Assembly (NCBI GenBank): GCA_963664835.2
Contig: CAXXUG010000028.1
Location: 124,001-188,000, forward strand
Reading direction: 5' to 3'
From: G963664835 sp963664835
GTDB taxonomy: Bacteria > Chloroflexota > UBA6077 > FW602-bin22 > JBCLEL01
Length of the DNA stretch: 64,000 nt
The position numbers were made by a program, and so were the translations under genes. This document shows, piece by piece, positions 26,364 through 35,542 of the stretch; within the stretch, counting starts at the first letter, position 1, and the number at the start of each line of letters is the position of its first letter. The notes under the pieces were generated by a model. That model saw only the letters and a list, made by a program, of their open reading frames with translations. It was not told the origin of the DNA and made no database searches.

Positions 26364-27299
26364 CTAGGAAGCGTCGTCCTCGTCGCTGGCCTCCTCGGTC
26401 TTGGTCTTGGAGCGCCATCCTCCCAGCCTTGCTATCAGGACGCCGATAAGCACCAGAGTGATGATGTAGCCAACTATCTGCACGATCTGGCCCACGCCTG
26501 TTATTCCCGTGAGTAGGTCGTCAATTACCAGCGCGGCGATCCCGGTCAGGGTGACTACGATCACGATCGTGATCACGAGCCACAGTGAGCTCAGGAGCCT
26601 ATCGAGAAGGAGTCGGGTCCTCTGCTCGATGAGTGCCTGCCGGCGCTCGGCGGCGATTCGCCTGGCTTCTTTCGGATCGTAGGTCTTGCCGGTGGCAATG
26701 GCATCGACCGCGGTCGACACCCTCTGGCCAAACTGTGAGGCGAGCTCGTCGCCGGTTTCGAACCCGTAGTGAAACCGACCCGCTGCACCCGGGCTCTGGT
26801 TTCGCAACCATGCCAAGAGGCGCCGCCCAATCGATGGATTTCCCAGGCTCTCGCGAAAGGCGTCGACTTTGGCTTGCGCTTCAGGTTCTTGCGAGCGTGA
26901 TCCCTCCGCCTCCTTGAAATAGAACAAAGCTTCACACGTGTGCTTGTAGTAGAAGCTCTCGTACGCTCGCTCGAACTCTTTGACGGTCCCAGCGCCCACC
27001 CACGAAGGAGGAGGTTCATGGAAATGGCTCCAGAGCAACCCTATGAACAGGTCATATTCATTCGCGGCCGGCTTGTCTCGACTAGCGTCTGCCTCTATCT
27101 GGATGCCCGGTCCGAATGGAGCGCTCTCCCATTTCACCAGATCCAGGTAGAAATTAGAGGTCGCAATCCACTCTCGGTTGAGATCGCGAATGACGTTTTC
27201 CATCAGCTCGCGCTCCGGCCTCAACTCTTCCGGCGATGCGACGAGCGCCGTTATCGCTCTAGGGAGATCGGGCTGCTGCGCGCCGGGATCGGTCGCCAT
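26364..27299 (-). CDS. DUF4062-like N-terminal domain fused to a membrane segment
   Basis: A 311-residue protein. The first 120 residues (VASPEELRPERELMENVIRD, YDLFIGLLWSHFHEPP, GAGTVKEFERAYESF) follow the ASPxDvxxERe ... DifIgilW.R.G ... SGT.eEfe.A pattern of DUF4062-type domains. Those are TIR/flavodoxin-like sensor or effector domains found at the start of many STAND and conflict-system proteins. After a charged middle region, two hydrophobic stretches (LWLVITIVIVVTLTGIAALV and VGYIITLVLIGVLIARLG) are probable membrane helices, and the tail is acidic. No NTPase is present, unlike typical STAND fusions. Stands alone, ATG start at 27299. Function unknown; defence or regulated cell death is one possibility. 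Confidence 0.55.
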   Translation of the reverse strand: MATDPGAQQPDLPRAITALVASPEELRPERELMENVIRDLNREWIATSNFYLDLVKWESAPFGPGIQIEADASRDKPAANEYDLFIGLLWSHFHEPPPSWVGAGTVKEFERAYESFYYKHTCEALFYFKEAEGSRSQEPEAQAKVDAFRESLGNPSIGRRLLAWLRNQSPGAAGRFHYGFETGDELASQFGQRVSTAVDAIATGKTYDPKEARRIAAERRQALIEQRTRLLLDRLLSSLWLVITIVIVVTLTGIAALVIDDLLTGITGVGQIVQIVGYIITLVLIGVLIARLGGWRSKTKTEEASDEDDAS

Positions 27300-27782
27300 G
27301 ACTGAGTATTTTCCTTTCGATTACCGTGAAACCCAAGGCCCACCAAGACGGTTCGTCGAAGTGTCACGTGGCGAAGCGACACCGCCGATCTCCGGTGTAT
27401 TGCCACCGATTTGACGTTTGTCGACTAGGGTGGACTCGACAGCCGAACAAATGCGGACCGGGCTCCAGGGAGCCTCGCCAGGCTATGGAGTCGAAAGCAA
27501 TTGACGCGACTCGCGACCGTCCTGGCCAATTCGCCTGCGCCAAATTCCCGGGACGCACCAGTTTGCTGACTCGATGACCGCAATTCCTAGTATAGTGCAG
27601 CCAATTCTCGAAACAAGCTGGTCAAGGTATCTTTGCATGCCCTTAGGCCAGAATAGGGTCGACGCCGATACACGAATGCACGGAATTTTGCGTTTGGTAG
27701 AGGCGGGTTTCAAACCCGCCTCTACGGCAATCGTGAGGCATGGGCTGCCGGAAATCGCCCTGACGATGACCTGCCGGCCGGC
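27300..27782. other. Intergenic region with palindromic repeat
   Basis: A gap of 483 bp downstream of ileS without a convincing gene. It contains the palindromic repeat copy at 27697-27725 with its conserved tail. Short open frames translating as VEAGFKPAST derive from the repeat itself and are not genes. Confidence 0.6.
27697..27757. repeat. Palindromic repeat family A, copy 1
   Basis: A 29-bp palindrome at 27697-27725: arm GTAGAGGCGGGTTT, one central base, perfect complement arm. It is followed by the conserved tail AATCGTGAGGCATGGGCTG. The same unit occurs at 50745 and 52344. Confidence 0.95.
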
Positions 27783-30700
27783 CTAGCCCGCAATCCGGCG
27801 GATCGCTATCTCTATCCCGGCGCCATCCAGACGCAACGTCTCAGAGTAGAAGTCGGCGCCCGCCGATCCCGCAGTAATCTTGTTCGCGAGGGTCTCCCTG
27901 CCAACATACTCGCCGAACGTATCAAGCACCCTCTCCAACGCGGAGTCGCCGGCGTAATGCAGCTCGATCCGATCGGCGATGTCGAAGCCGGCGGTCTTTC
28001 GCATGTTCTGAATCCGGTGGGCCAGCTCACGGGCTATACCCTCATCGACTAGCTCCCTGGTCAGATCGGTATCGATCGCAATCGTCAAGCCGTGGTCCGA
28101 CGCGACCGCCAGTCCCGGCCTGTCAACCTTCTGGACGTCCACCTCTTCCGGTAGCAATGTGAATCCATCCAATGGAATCTGCTTGCCCTCCTCGACCGAC
28201 CTGCCGATTACCTCCGGATCGGCATCCGCGAGTAGCGCCGTGATCCTTCGAAGTTCACGTCCGTATTTCGGACCCAGGAGCGGGGTCTTGGGCCTTATGG
28301 AGTAGGACGTGAGCTCGCCGGCATCGTCCGCGATCCGAATCCCCTTCGCGTTCAGCTCCTCCAGCACTTGAGGCGCCAGGCGTTGGAGTATCTCCGCCTC
28401 GGCCTCGTTCCGCACGGCCACCAGAAGCTCGCCGACCGGTTGACGCACCTTGATGCCGGCCTTGTTGCGCGCCGACCTGCCCAGGTTCACCACCTGCTGG
28501 ACTATGCCCATCTCCACCAGAAGGCGTTCGTCGATCGCCTCAGATGCAGCCTTCGGGTAACCGTTGTGGTGCACGCTCTCAGGCGCACTATTGTCAACCC
28601 TTCGTACCAGGTTCTGGTAAATCGACTCGGACAAGAATGGAGTGATCGGCGCCATCAGCTTTGCCAATGCGACCAGCGTCTCGTAGAGCGTCAAGTAAGC
28701 GCCGACCTTGTCGCTGTCCGCTTCCGATTTCCAGAATCGCCGGCGGCTCCGGCGAACGTACCAGTTGGACAGGTCCTCGAGGAACGCCTCGATCGCCCGT
28801 GTCGCGGCGGCCGGCTGGTAATCGCCAATGCTTCGGTCCACCGACTCGATCAGCCGATTGAGCTTCGCGATGATCCAGCGATCGAGCTCGGACCGTTCGG
28901 ATAGCGGTAAATCGTGCTCCGTCGGGTCGAATCGATCGATGTTGGCATACGTGGTCCAGAACGAGTAGACGTTCCATAACGTCAGGACGCGGCGTCTCGT
29001 CTCGTTGGCGAGGCCGTAGCCGAAGTTGAGATTCAAGGACGGGTTCTGGCTTGTATAGATCCAGCGCATCACGTCGGCGCCCATCTTTTCGGCTGCCTCG
29101 TCAAACCAGATGGCGTTTCCAAGACTCTTGTGCATCGGTTGGCCATTTTCGTCTTGCAGCTTCTCGAACACGAACACCGTCTTGTAGGGGGCGCGGTCTT
29201 CCAGCGTTACGCTCATAAACAGCAGCGAGTAGAACCAGAGCCGGATCTGCTCGCGCATCTCCAACACCAGGTCGGCCGGGAACCATTTCTCCCAGTACGC
29301 CCTGTCCGTGAGATAGCGCAGGGTCGAGAACGGAACGATGCCGGCGTCGAGCCAGCAGTCGCCCACCGCCAGTATTCGCGACGTCTCTCCCCCGCATCCG
29401 GGACAGCGAATCTTGATGTCGTCTATCCAAGGACGATGCAGCTCCGGGACGTCATCCAGGTCTTCGGTTGCCAAGCCGGCCAGTTCCTCGCGAGACCCGA
29501 CGACCGTTAGCTCGCCGCATTCGCAGTCATAGAATGGCAGCGGCAACCCCCAGAACCGCTTGCGCGAGATGCACCAGTCACCCATATTGTTGAGCCAGTC
29601 TTCCATGCGCTTGCCGGCGTAGCCCGGCACCCATCTGACCGTGCGCGCCGCCTCGATCATTCGCGGCCGGATCTCGTCGGCACTGATGAACCACTCGTCC
29701 ACCAGCTTGAAAACCAACTCGCTTTGACACCGCCAACACACCGGGTAGCGGTGCAAGATAGACTCTCTCTTGTAAAGGCCTCCGCGTTCGTTTAGCTCAT
29801 TTGCCACCGGGTCCGGCGCGTAGTGTGCGTGGATGCCGGTAAGCTCTCCGAAACCCGGCACCAAGTTGCCGTCGTCATCGATTGGGACGATTGCCGGCAA
29901 ATCTTCGACCTTCGAAAGCTCAAAGTCCTCCGCGCCGCAGCCCGGCGCGATATGGACGATTCCCGTACCCTCCAGTTCGTTGACATCCTCCCAACTCACG
30001 ATGCGGTGCTCGATTCCACCAACCGCCGGCAGATCGTCGAAGGGTCCCTCGTAGCGCCACCCGATCAGCTCCTCGCCCTTCATCGTAGCCAGCACCTCGA
30101 AATCTCCTTCGAGCACCTGCACTGTGCCTTTGCTCAGGTAGTAGATGCGGTCTCCCTGACGCACCTTTACGTAGTCGAGTTCCGGATGGACCGCGCAGGC
30201 CACGTTCGCCGGCAGGGTCCAGGGCGTGGTCGTCCACACCAGCAGAAACTCGCCTGGCCGGCCGGTTATCGGGAGTCTCATGTAGATGGACGGATGGGTA
30301 ACGTCGCGATAGCTGTCTATCAGCTCGTGCTGGGAGAGCGACGTGCCGCATCTCGTGCACCAGGGCATGGACGTGTGGCCCTTGTAGAGCCAACCATTTT
30401 CCGAGCACTTCTTCAGAAAGTGCCAGATGTACTCGATGTTCGTATCCGACATCGTGAAATACGAGTCGTCCCAGTGCATCCACTGGCCCAACCGAATCGA
30501 CTGCTCGGTTTGCACGTCGCTGAACTTGTCGACCCGGGCGCGGCATTGGACCGAAAAACTGTCGAGTCCGAACCGCTCGATCTCACGCTTCGAGTCCAGT
30601 CCAAGGTCCTTCTCTACCTCTACCTCTACCCAGAGCCCCTGGCAGTCGAAGCCATTCTGGTAGCGTTGGTCCTTGCCCTGCATCGCCTGGTAGCGTTGAA

Positions 30701-30905
30701 ACAGGTCCTTGTAGGTCCGGCCCCAGGCATGGTGCACACCCATCGGGTTATTCGCGGTAATCGGCCCGTCGATGAACGAAAACGTATCCTCACTCTCGTT
30801 CTTCTCCACCAGCGACTCGAAGGCGCCGGCGCGTTTCCAAAAGTCTAGAATCTCGCGCTCCAAGGCCGGAAAATCCGGCTTGGAGCTGACTGAATCGAAT
30901 AGCAT
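27783..30905 (-). CDS. ileS: Isoleucyl-tRNA synthetase
   Basis: Charges tRNA-Ile. The protein is 1040 residues from the ATG at 30905, preceded by GGGGAA. I chose this over the longer frame to 31031, which would translate the T-box leader. The HIGH-like region is ANNPMGVHHAWGR, the KMSKS-like loop reads PMHKSLGNAIWF, and the editing and anticodon-binding regions are present, with a Cys-rich zinc site (CPGCGGETSR, YDCECGELTV). The sequence type (YQNGFDCQGLWVEVEVEK) is the long form found in several bacterial phyla and in eukaryotes. Expression should be controlled by the Ile-specific T-box immediately upstream. Confidence 0.96.
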   Translation of the reverse strand: MLFDSVSSKPDFPALEREILDFWKRAGAFESLVEKNESEDTFSFIDGPITANNPMGVHHAWGRTYKDLFQRYQAMQGKDQRYQNGFDCQGLWVEVEVEKDLGLDSKREIERFGLDSFSVQCRARVDKFSDVQTEQSIRLGQWMHWDDSYFTMSDTNIEYIWHFLKKCSENGWLYKGHTSMPWCTRCGTSLSQHELIDSYRDVTHPSIYMRLPITGRPGEFLLVWTTTPWTLPANVACAVHPELDYVKVRQGDRIYYLSKGTVQVLEGDFEVLATMKGEELIGWRYEGPFDDLPAVGGIEHRIVSWEDVNELEGTGIVHIAPGCGAEDFELSKVEDLPAIVPIDDDGNLVPGFGELTGIHAHYAPDPVANELNERGGLYKRESILHRYPVCWRCQSELVFKLVDEWFISADEIRPRMIEAARTVRWVPGYAGKRMEDWLNNMGDWCISRKRFWGLPLPFYDCECGELTVVGSREELAGLATEDLDDVPELHRPWIDDIKIRCPGCGGETSRILAVGDCWLDAGIVPFSTLRYLTDRAYWEKWFPADLVLEMREQIRLWFYSLLFMSVTLEDRAPYKTVFVFEKLQDENGQPMHKSLGNAIWFDEAAEKMGADVMRWIYTSQNPSLNLNFGYGLANETRRRVLTLWNVYSFWTTYANIDRFDPTEHDLPLSERSELDRWIIAKLNRLIESVDRSIGDYQPAAATRAIEAFLEDLSNWYVRRSRRRFWKSEADSDKVGAYLTLYETLVALAKLMAPITPFLSESIYQNLVRRVDNSAPESVHHNGYPKAASEAIDERLLVEMGIVQQVVNLGRSARNKAGIKVRQPVGELLVAVRNEAEAEILQRLAPQVLEELNAKGIRIADDAGELTSYSIRPKTPLLGPKYGRELRRITALLADADPEVIGRSVEEGKQIPLDGFTLLPEEVDVQKVDRPGLAVASDHGLTIAIDTDLTRELVDEGIARELAHRIQNMRKTAGFDIADRIELHYAGDSALERVLDTFGEYVGRETLANKITAGSAGADFYSETLRLDGAGIEIAIRRIAG

Positions 30906-30957
30906 TTCCGTTCCCCCAACAAACCTGCAGCGCTCGACCTCACGGCCGATTGCCGCC

Positions 30958-31245
30958 AAAAAATAAGCCCTCGTCCATAGGGACGAGAGCCAATACTCTC
31001 GCGGTACCACCCTAACTAGCAGGTAGCTCACCCATCAAGGGCGCACAGCCGGCCGGCTGTAGGCCCCCGCCGGCGTTAACGGTCGGCGAAACCGTCCGCG
31101 CCTACTAGGCATTGCGCCTTTCGGGCGGATGCTCAGGAATGATGTTCAGCCGGATAGCCGGCCCGCTTTCACCGGACGCGGGCTCTCTGGTCGGTCTTCT
31201 GCCGGCCTACTCGTTTCCCTCGTGGCAGCTTCCATATTGACTTGT
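30958..31245 (-). promoter_or_regulatory. T-box riboswitch (Ile specifier) upstream of ileS
   Basis: Minus-strand leader sensing uncharged tRNA-Ile. In order: AGAGAGCC of stem I, the specifier loop CTGAACATC with codon ATC (complement of 31143-31141), the T-box core AGGGTGGTACCGCG (31013-31000), and a terminator hairpin with CTCGTCC/GGACGAG arms (30970-30987) followed by a T-rich run (30966-30958). The ATC specifier matches the downstream isoleucyl-tRNA synthetase. T-boxes are best known in Firmicutes but also occur in Chloroflexota and Actinobacteria. Confidence 0.93.
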
Positions 31246-31251
31246 CGCCTG

Positions 31252-31281
31252 ATTCTAGAACGTCCAGCCGGATTAAGTCAA
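31252..31281 (-). promoter_or_regulatory. Promoter of the ileS T-box transcript
   Basis: On the minus strand a -35 TTGACT (31281-31276) and -10 TAGAAT (31257-31252) are separated by 18 bases. This places transcription start a few bases before stem I of the T-box. Confidence 0.65.
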
Positions 31282-31396
31282 TTGTCAGAACGCCGCTCGA
31301 ATAACTATCGAGCGACTCGCGATCTATGCGGTAATCTGCGCGAACTTGACCCAATCTGTCCAATAGGCATCGGCCAACTCAGGTGTTGAAAATATA

Positions 31397-31425
31397 TTGC
31401 TATAGTGACGTGAATATCCTATGTT
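31397..31425 (+). promoter_or_regulatory. Candidate promoter/operator region of the XRE-ImmA gene
   Basis: An AT-rich island (about 31385-31440) unlike the surrounding GC-rich DNA. TTGCTA and TATGTT are spaced by 17 bases. It lies about 65 bp before the regulator gene and could also hold its operator. The assignment is by eye. Confidence 0.35.
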
Positions 31426-31490
31426 TTCATATATGCTGCAAACAGGTTGATAAAAGGGTGTCTGTTGGTCTTGGCGATTAGGAACGTATT

Positions 31491-32630
31491 ATGAGTATTG
31501 ACAACTCAACTGTTGGATCCCGCCTTCGAACGGCGCGCCGGACACTGGGTCTGAACCAAACCGAAGTCGGCAGGCGCCTGGGCATGGTCACCTCCACCGT
31601 TTCGGCTATCGAAGCCGGCAAGCGTGCAGTCACCGGCACTGAGCTGTACGACTTCTCCCGCATGTACCAGCTGCCGGTCGCATATTTTCTCCAAACGGAA
31701 GAACTTTCGACCTCCCCCGGCTTCCAGTACCTTTACCGGCGAGTCGAAGACAACGTCCTTGACCGTTCTCCAATAGTCGAACTCGAAAAACTTGCGTCAG
31801 ACTACGATCTGCTAGAGGAGCTTATTGGCGTATCTCCGCCTCCATTGCCGCCCGACTATTCTAACTTTGAGTTTAGTGGAGTTAGGGACGCGGAGAGGTT
31901 GGCGGAAATGGAGCGCGCCAGACTCGGAATCGGCGATGCCCCGATTGGAGACCTCATCGACCTCTTGGACTCTACTGTTGGCATACGGGTTTTTATGTTG
32001 CCAGTTGGGCAAGAAGGTTTGTCGGGCCTGGTTGTCCAGAGCGGTACTGGTCGCCCATGTATCTTGGTCAACTCCGAGGAAATCTACTATCGACGCAACT
32101 TCACCTTGGCACACGAGTACGCTCACGCCCTTGTAGATCTATCGGAACCGTCGACACCTAAGGCGTGGATCGACTTCGACTACGAGAGACAGAGGAAGAA
32201 TCAACATGAGCGGTTCGCGGAGGCGTTCGCAGCCGCGTTCTTGATGCCTAGGCGCGCGGTGTTGTCCCAACTTGATCGCATCATGCGCGCAAATGCCGGC
32301 CAGTTCACCGATTACGACTTGGTCCATCTCGCGATGCAATTTGGCGTTAGTGGCCAAGCCATGTCGTTGCGACTTGTGACCCTTCGCAGAATGCCCCGGC
32401 AGATCCATCGAGACTACTGGAGTCACACATCGTTCAAGTCGATTGCCGAAGACTTGGGGTACGAAGTCGAGGAAGAGGATTGGAGACCGGGTCCCCTATT
32501 GCCTCCTCGGTTTCGATATCTCGCAATGACAGCTTACAAGGAGGGCATTATCTCCCTTTCCAAGCTGGCCGAATTGCTCAGAGAGAACTTCTACGAGTTG
32601 CGCGATCGGCTGCAATACGTTGACGAATAG
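31491..32630 (+). CDS. XRE-family HTH + ImmA/IrrE metallopeptidase protein
   Basis: A 379-residue fusion. Residues about 10-65 form an XRE helix-turn-helix (LRTARRTLGLNQTEVGRRLG, STVSAIEAGKRAVTG). The C-terminal half is an ImmA/IrrE (PF06114) Zn-peptidase with HEYAH in TLAHEYAHALVDL and a downstream EAFAAAFLMPRRAV helix that supplies the third ligand. Proteins of this design act as cleavable or cleaving repressors in mobile elements and as antitoxins of type II toxin-antitoxin modules (COG2856). Here the gene is followed after 66 bp by a PIN-like protein, so a toxin-antitoxin or mobile-element regulatory role is plausible. ATG start at 31491. Confidence 0.85.
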   Translation: MSIDNSTVGSRLRTARRTLGLNQTEVGRRLGMVTSTVSAIEAGKRAVTGTELYDFSRMYQLPVAYFLQTEELSTSPGFQYLYRRVEDNVLDRSPIVELEKLASDYDLLEELIGVSPPPLPPDYSNFEFSGVRDAERLAEMERARLGIGDAPIGDLIDLLDSTVGIRVFMLPVGQEGLSGLVVQSGTGRPCILVNSEEIYYRRNFTLAHEYAHALVDLSEPSTPKAWIDFDYERQRKNQHERFAEAFAAAFLMPRRAVLSQLDRIMRANAGQFTDYDLVHLAMQFGVSGQAMSLRLVTLRRMPRQIHRDYWSHTSFKSIAEDLGYEVEEEDWRPGPLLPPRFRYLAMTAYKEGIISLSKLAELLRENFYELRDRLQYVDE

Positions 32631-32696
32631 GCTAGGAAGGTTGGCTTCGCGTCCTCGAGCGCACCCTTCTATCCGAATACCTCCAATCGGTCATCA

Positions 32697-33200
32697 ATGG
32701 CGCGGACGTCACTTCCCAGGCGGGTAGTCCTTGACAACTCGGTCATCTCCGCGCTTCACGAAGCGGAGTCTCTGGGGAGAGTCTTGGGGTTCTGGCCGGC
32801 CCGTTGGATCGTTCCCTACCAGGTCAGATATGAGGCCGGCGACTGGAAGGCTCAAGGATCGAGGGTTGTAGCCATTCTCGACGCGCTAGCGCGAGAGTCA
32901 GTCCTGGAGTTTGCATCAATTGAACCCCTGACCGAGGGACCTGTCTTTGCCCGTCTCCAGCGCACTCTCGGCCAGGGAGAGTCGGCGGCAATCGCGATCG
33001 CCTTCCACCGCGGCTCTTGGGTCGCAATCGACAATCGTCGCGCCCGCCGGGCGTGCGACGAGCTTTCGCCCAGGGTTCCTTGGATCTCTACTGAGGGGTT
33101 ACTCGGCATCGCCATGACTGATGGGTTTCTAACCAGGAGTGAAGCGGAGTCGGTTTGGGCCGCGACCAAGATCCGGGATCCACAGAGACGCATTCCCTGA
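32697..33200 (+). CDS. PIN-like (DUF3368-type) predicted nuclease
   Basis: A 167-residue protein with a PIN-like order of acidic residues: VVLDNSVISALHE near the N-terminus, LGQGESAAIAIA in the middle and WVAIDNRRARRACDEL later. The EGF-like insert of classical VapC is absent. This arrangement matches the DUF3368/COG2405 group of predicted RNases. It sits just downstream of the XRE-ImmA gene on the same strand and is a candidate toxin, with the HTH protein as antitoxin. It lacks a neighbouring small AbrB/RHH-type antitoxin. Start ATG at 32697 is uncertain; the ribosome site is weak. Confidence 0.65.
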   Translation: MARTSLPRRVVLDNSVISALHEAESLGRVLGFWPARWIVPYQVRYEAGDWKAQGSRVVAILDALARESVLEFASIEPLTEGPVFARLQRTLGQGESAAIAIAFHRGSWVAIDNRRARRACDELSPRVPWISTEGLLGIAMTDGFLTRSEAESVWAATKIRDPQRRIP

Positions 33201-33236
33201 GTCTGCCCTCATCCGGCCCAACCCTCCCAGCGCCTG

Positions 33237-33285
33237 CCTCCATTTTCATCCCTTGGTTTGCCGGCGACACCCAGTGCGGGTGGAC
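33237..33285 (-). repeat. Dispersed repeat family B, copy 2 (inverted)
   Basis: CATTTTCATCCCTTGGTTTG followed by CCGGCGACACCCA. Read on the minus strand it parallels the copy at about 56768-56816, including CCAAGGGATGA. It lies just after the PIN-like gene. Confidence 0.6.
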
Positions 33286-33351
33286 GACACTAAAGCGGAC
33301 GGTTCAGGCTATGCGGGATGCACTCTTAGCAAACTAGCTGGCGGGAGACTT

Positions 33352-34623
33352 TCACTGCCCAACCAATTGCTGATAGCGGCGTATGGGCCGGCGGTTTTCG
33401 AGTTGGCTGAGTTGGCCGGCGAGGTCGGCCAGGCTGGCGACGTTGTTCGCGGGGACGAAGTCGTCGATGAAGGGAAGCGCCGCCTGCATGCCGGCGGTCA
33501 GAGGCTCGTAGCCTTCGATTCCGAGTAGCGGATTCGCCCAGATCAGCCGGAAGCTTCGACGCTGCAACTTCGCCATTTCTAGGCGCAGCAGGTCGATATC
33601 GCCGCGGTCCCAGCCATCGCTGACTACGATCGTGACACAGCCGCGGCCCAGGACGCGGCGAGCCCAGGTCCGATTGAACGTCTTCAGGGCGACTCCTATC
33701 CTGGTACCGCCGGACCAATCGACGACGTGGGCGGCGACGCGCCGGAGCGCCTCATCGATGTTTCGGTGCTCCAGGTCCCGGGTGATGCGAGTCAAACGGG
33801 TGCCGAACGTGAATACCTCCACATCCTTGCGTCCTCGACGACTCGCGTAGAAGAACTGAATCAGGAGCCTCGTGTAACGCTCCATCGAGCCGCTGATGTC
33901 GCCCAGTATTACGAGCGGCCTCGGCTTGGTTTTCGGAACACGCCACCTGAGTGACGCGATTTCTCCGGCGGAGCGGAGGCTTCGTTGAACCATCGAGCGC
34001 AGGTCCAATTGGCGGCCGCGCGATCCGACTCGCATCCGGCGCAGCGCACGTGAGCCGACCTGCCAACGCATTCGCTTGAGAATCTCTCTCGCTGCCTCCA
34101 GCTCGGAATGGGTAAAGTGCTCGAACGACTGTTGACGCAGTGTCTCGGACCGGCTGTAGGTGCGAATAGGAATTGGCTCTTCCGTCGCAGGAATATCCAT
34201 GCCATCCTCACCCTCAATGTTCTCGATCGGGCCGGCGTCGAGCCGGGTCGTCGTCGAGTCGACCAACGGATTAGGCGCTTCCAACTGCTGATCGAAAGTT
34301 TCGTCCACTTGTAGTGGGGGTAACTCTTCAGATTCATCGGTCCCGATGACGCTCGGGGTCGGAATAACGTCCGCTCTGCCAAGGTCGCGCCAGAAGTATG
34401 CGTAGGCGCGGTCGAATATGGCGATGTCTTCCAGGCGCCGGACGAATATGGCGCGGGCGGCGAGATAGAACTGCTGCCAATCGGTGCAGTCGATGCGTTC
34501 GACAGCGCGTTGAAGATCGATTCCCTGTCCCGGGTCTACCGCAATTCCGCTTGCTCTCAGTACCCTGGTTAAGACGACCAGATTGCGGGTGAGAACGGCG
34601 CCGGTTGTCGAACCGCTATCCAT
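33352..34623 (-). CDS. coxE: CoxE-like VWA domain protein
   Basis: A 423-residue protein of the CoxE/VWA family. The MIDAS motif is DISGSM in VILGDISGSMERYTR, and VVSDGWDRGDI carries the distal Asp. In carboxydotrophs CoxD (MoxR AAA ATPase) and CoxE cooperate to mature the Cu/S-Mo centre of CO dehydrogenase. Here it overlaps the upstream AAA ATPase gene by eight bases and is last in the minus-strand cox-type operon. The central region is Pro/Glu-rich (EEPIPIRTYSRSETLR). Given the form II large subunit, the maturation target may be a different Mo hydroxylase. Confidence 0.85.
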   Translation of the reverse strand: MDSGSTTGAVLTRNLVVLTRVLRASGIAVDPGQGIDLQRAVERIDCTDWQQFYLAARAIFVRRLEDIAIFDRAYAYFWRDLGRADVIPTPSVIGTDESEELPPLQVDETFDQQLEAPNPLVDSTTTRLDAGPIENIEGEDGMDIPATEEPIPIRTYSRSETLRQQSFEHFTHSELEAAREILKRMRWQVGSRALRRMRVGSRGRQLDLRSMVQRSLRSAGEIASLRWRVPKTKPRPLVILGDISGSMERYTRLLIQFFYASRRGRKDVEVFTFGTRLTRITRDLEHRNIDEALRRVAAHVVDWSGGTRIGVALKTFNRTWARRVLGRGCVTIVVSDGWDRGDIDLLRLEMAKLQRRSFRLIWANPLLGIEGYEPLTAGMQAALPFIDDFVPANNVASLADLAGQLSQLENRRPIRRYQQLVGQ

Positions 34624-35542
34624 CCTGCGGTGACGATTTCAGCAGCCGGGAAATCGTATCGGGACTTAGAGATAGGATGTCCTCCTGGTACTTGACCAGG
34701 CAACCGATCGTCGCGGTCACCGATCGCTCGTCGAGATTGCGTTTGCCGAGCGCCACCAGGGCGTTGGTCCAATCGAGGGTTTCCGAGATGCCGGGCAGCT
34801 TGTAGAGCTCCTGCCGGCGGAGGGTCTGGAGAAAGCGGCACACTTGGGACGCGAGTTGCTCGCCGGCGTTGGGCACTTTTGCCTGGACGATGCGCAGCTC
34901 TTTCTCGAAGCTGGGATACTCGATCCAAGCATAGAGGCATCGTCGCTTGAGAGCATCATGAATCTCGCGTGTGCGGTTGGAGGTGATGATCACGATGGGA
35001 ATCTGGCTAGCGGCGATGGTGCCAAGCTCGGGAATGGACAGCTGAAAATCCGAGAGAAGCTCAAGAAGAAATGCCTCGAACTCGTCATCGGCGCGATCGA
35101 TCTCATCGATCAGCAATACCGTATGAGCGTCGCCGCCATCACTGATCGCCTTGAGTAGCGGACGCTCGGTAAGGAACTCTCGCCGAAAGAGATCGTCCAG
35201 GTGGGAACGCTGGTCGGCGCCGCCGGCGTCGGCGGCCCTCAGGAAGAGTATCTGCCGGAGGTAATTCCATTCGTATGCGGCATTGGAGAGGTCTATGCCT
35301 TCGTAGCACTGCAGCCGGATGAGTCTGGCGCCAAGGATCTGGCTCAGCACCTTGGCCACTTCGGTTTTTCCAACGCCGGCCTCACCCTCAAGGAGTAAAG
35401 GCTTTCCCAACTGCAAGGAGAGATAAAGCGCCATGAGTAGCGCCGGATCCGGGAAGTATCCGATCTCTTCTAGGGCGGACTCGAGGGAGGAGGTGGATTC
35501 AATCGCGGGGTGATCTTGGAAGTCTAAACTCTGCTGGACCAT
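34616..35542 (-). CDS. coxD: MoxR-family AAA ATPase (CoxD-like)
   Basis: A 308-residue AAA+ ATPase of the MoxR type. Walker A is GEAGVGKTEVAKV, Walker B LLIDEIDRADDEFEAFL, with sensor motif IITSNRTREIHDALKRR. MoxR proteins act with VWA proteins as chaperones for metal cofactor insertion. It overlaps coxE by eight bases, so translation is coupled. It is 181 bp downstream of coxM, a longer gap than between other genes of the cluster, so it may have its own transcript start. Confidence 0.88.
   Translation of the reverse strand: MVQQSLDFQDHPAIESTSSLESALEEIGYFPDPALLMALYLSLQLGKPLLLEGEAGVGKTEVAKVLSQILGARLIRLQCYEGIDLSNAAYEWNYLRQILFLRAADAGGADQRSHLDDLFRREFLTERPLLKAISDGGDAHTVLLIDEIDRADDEFEAFLLELLSDFQLSIPELGTIAASQIPIVIITSNRTREIHDALKRRCLYAWIEYPSFEKELRIVQAKVPNAGEQLASQVCRFLQTLRRQELYKLPGISETLDWTNALVALGKRNLDERSVTATIGCLVKYQEDILSLSPDTISRLLKSSPQDG

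Noticed and set aside
29823..30848. Plus-strand 341-codon open frame inside ileS
   Set aside because: Antisense shadow of ileS without any recognisable domain.
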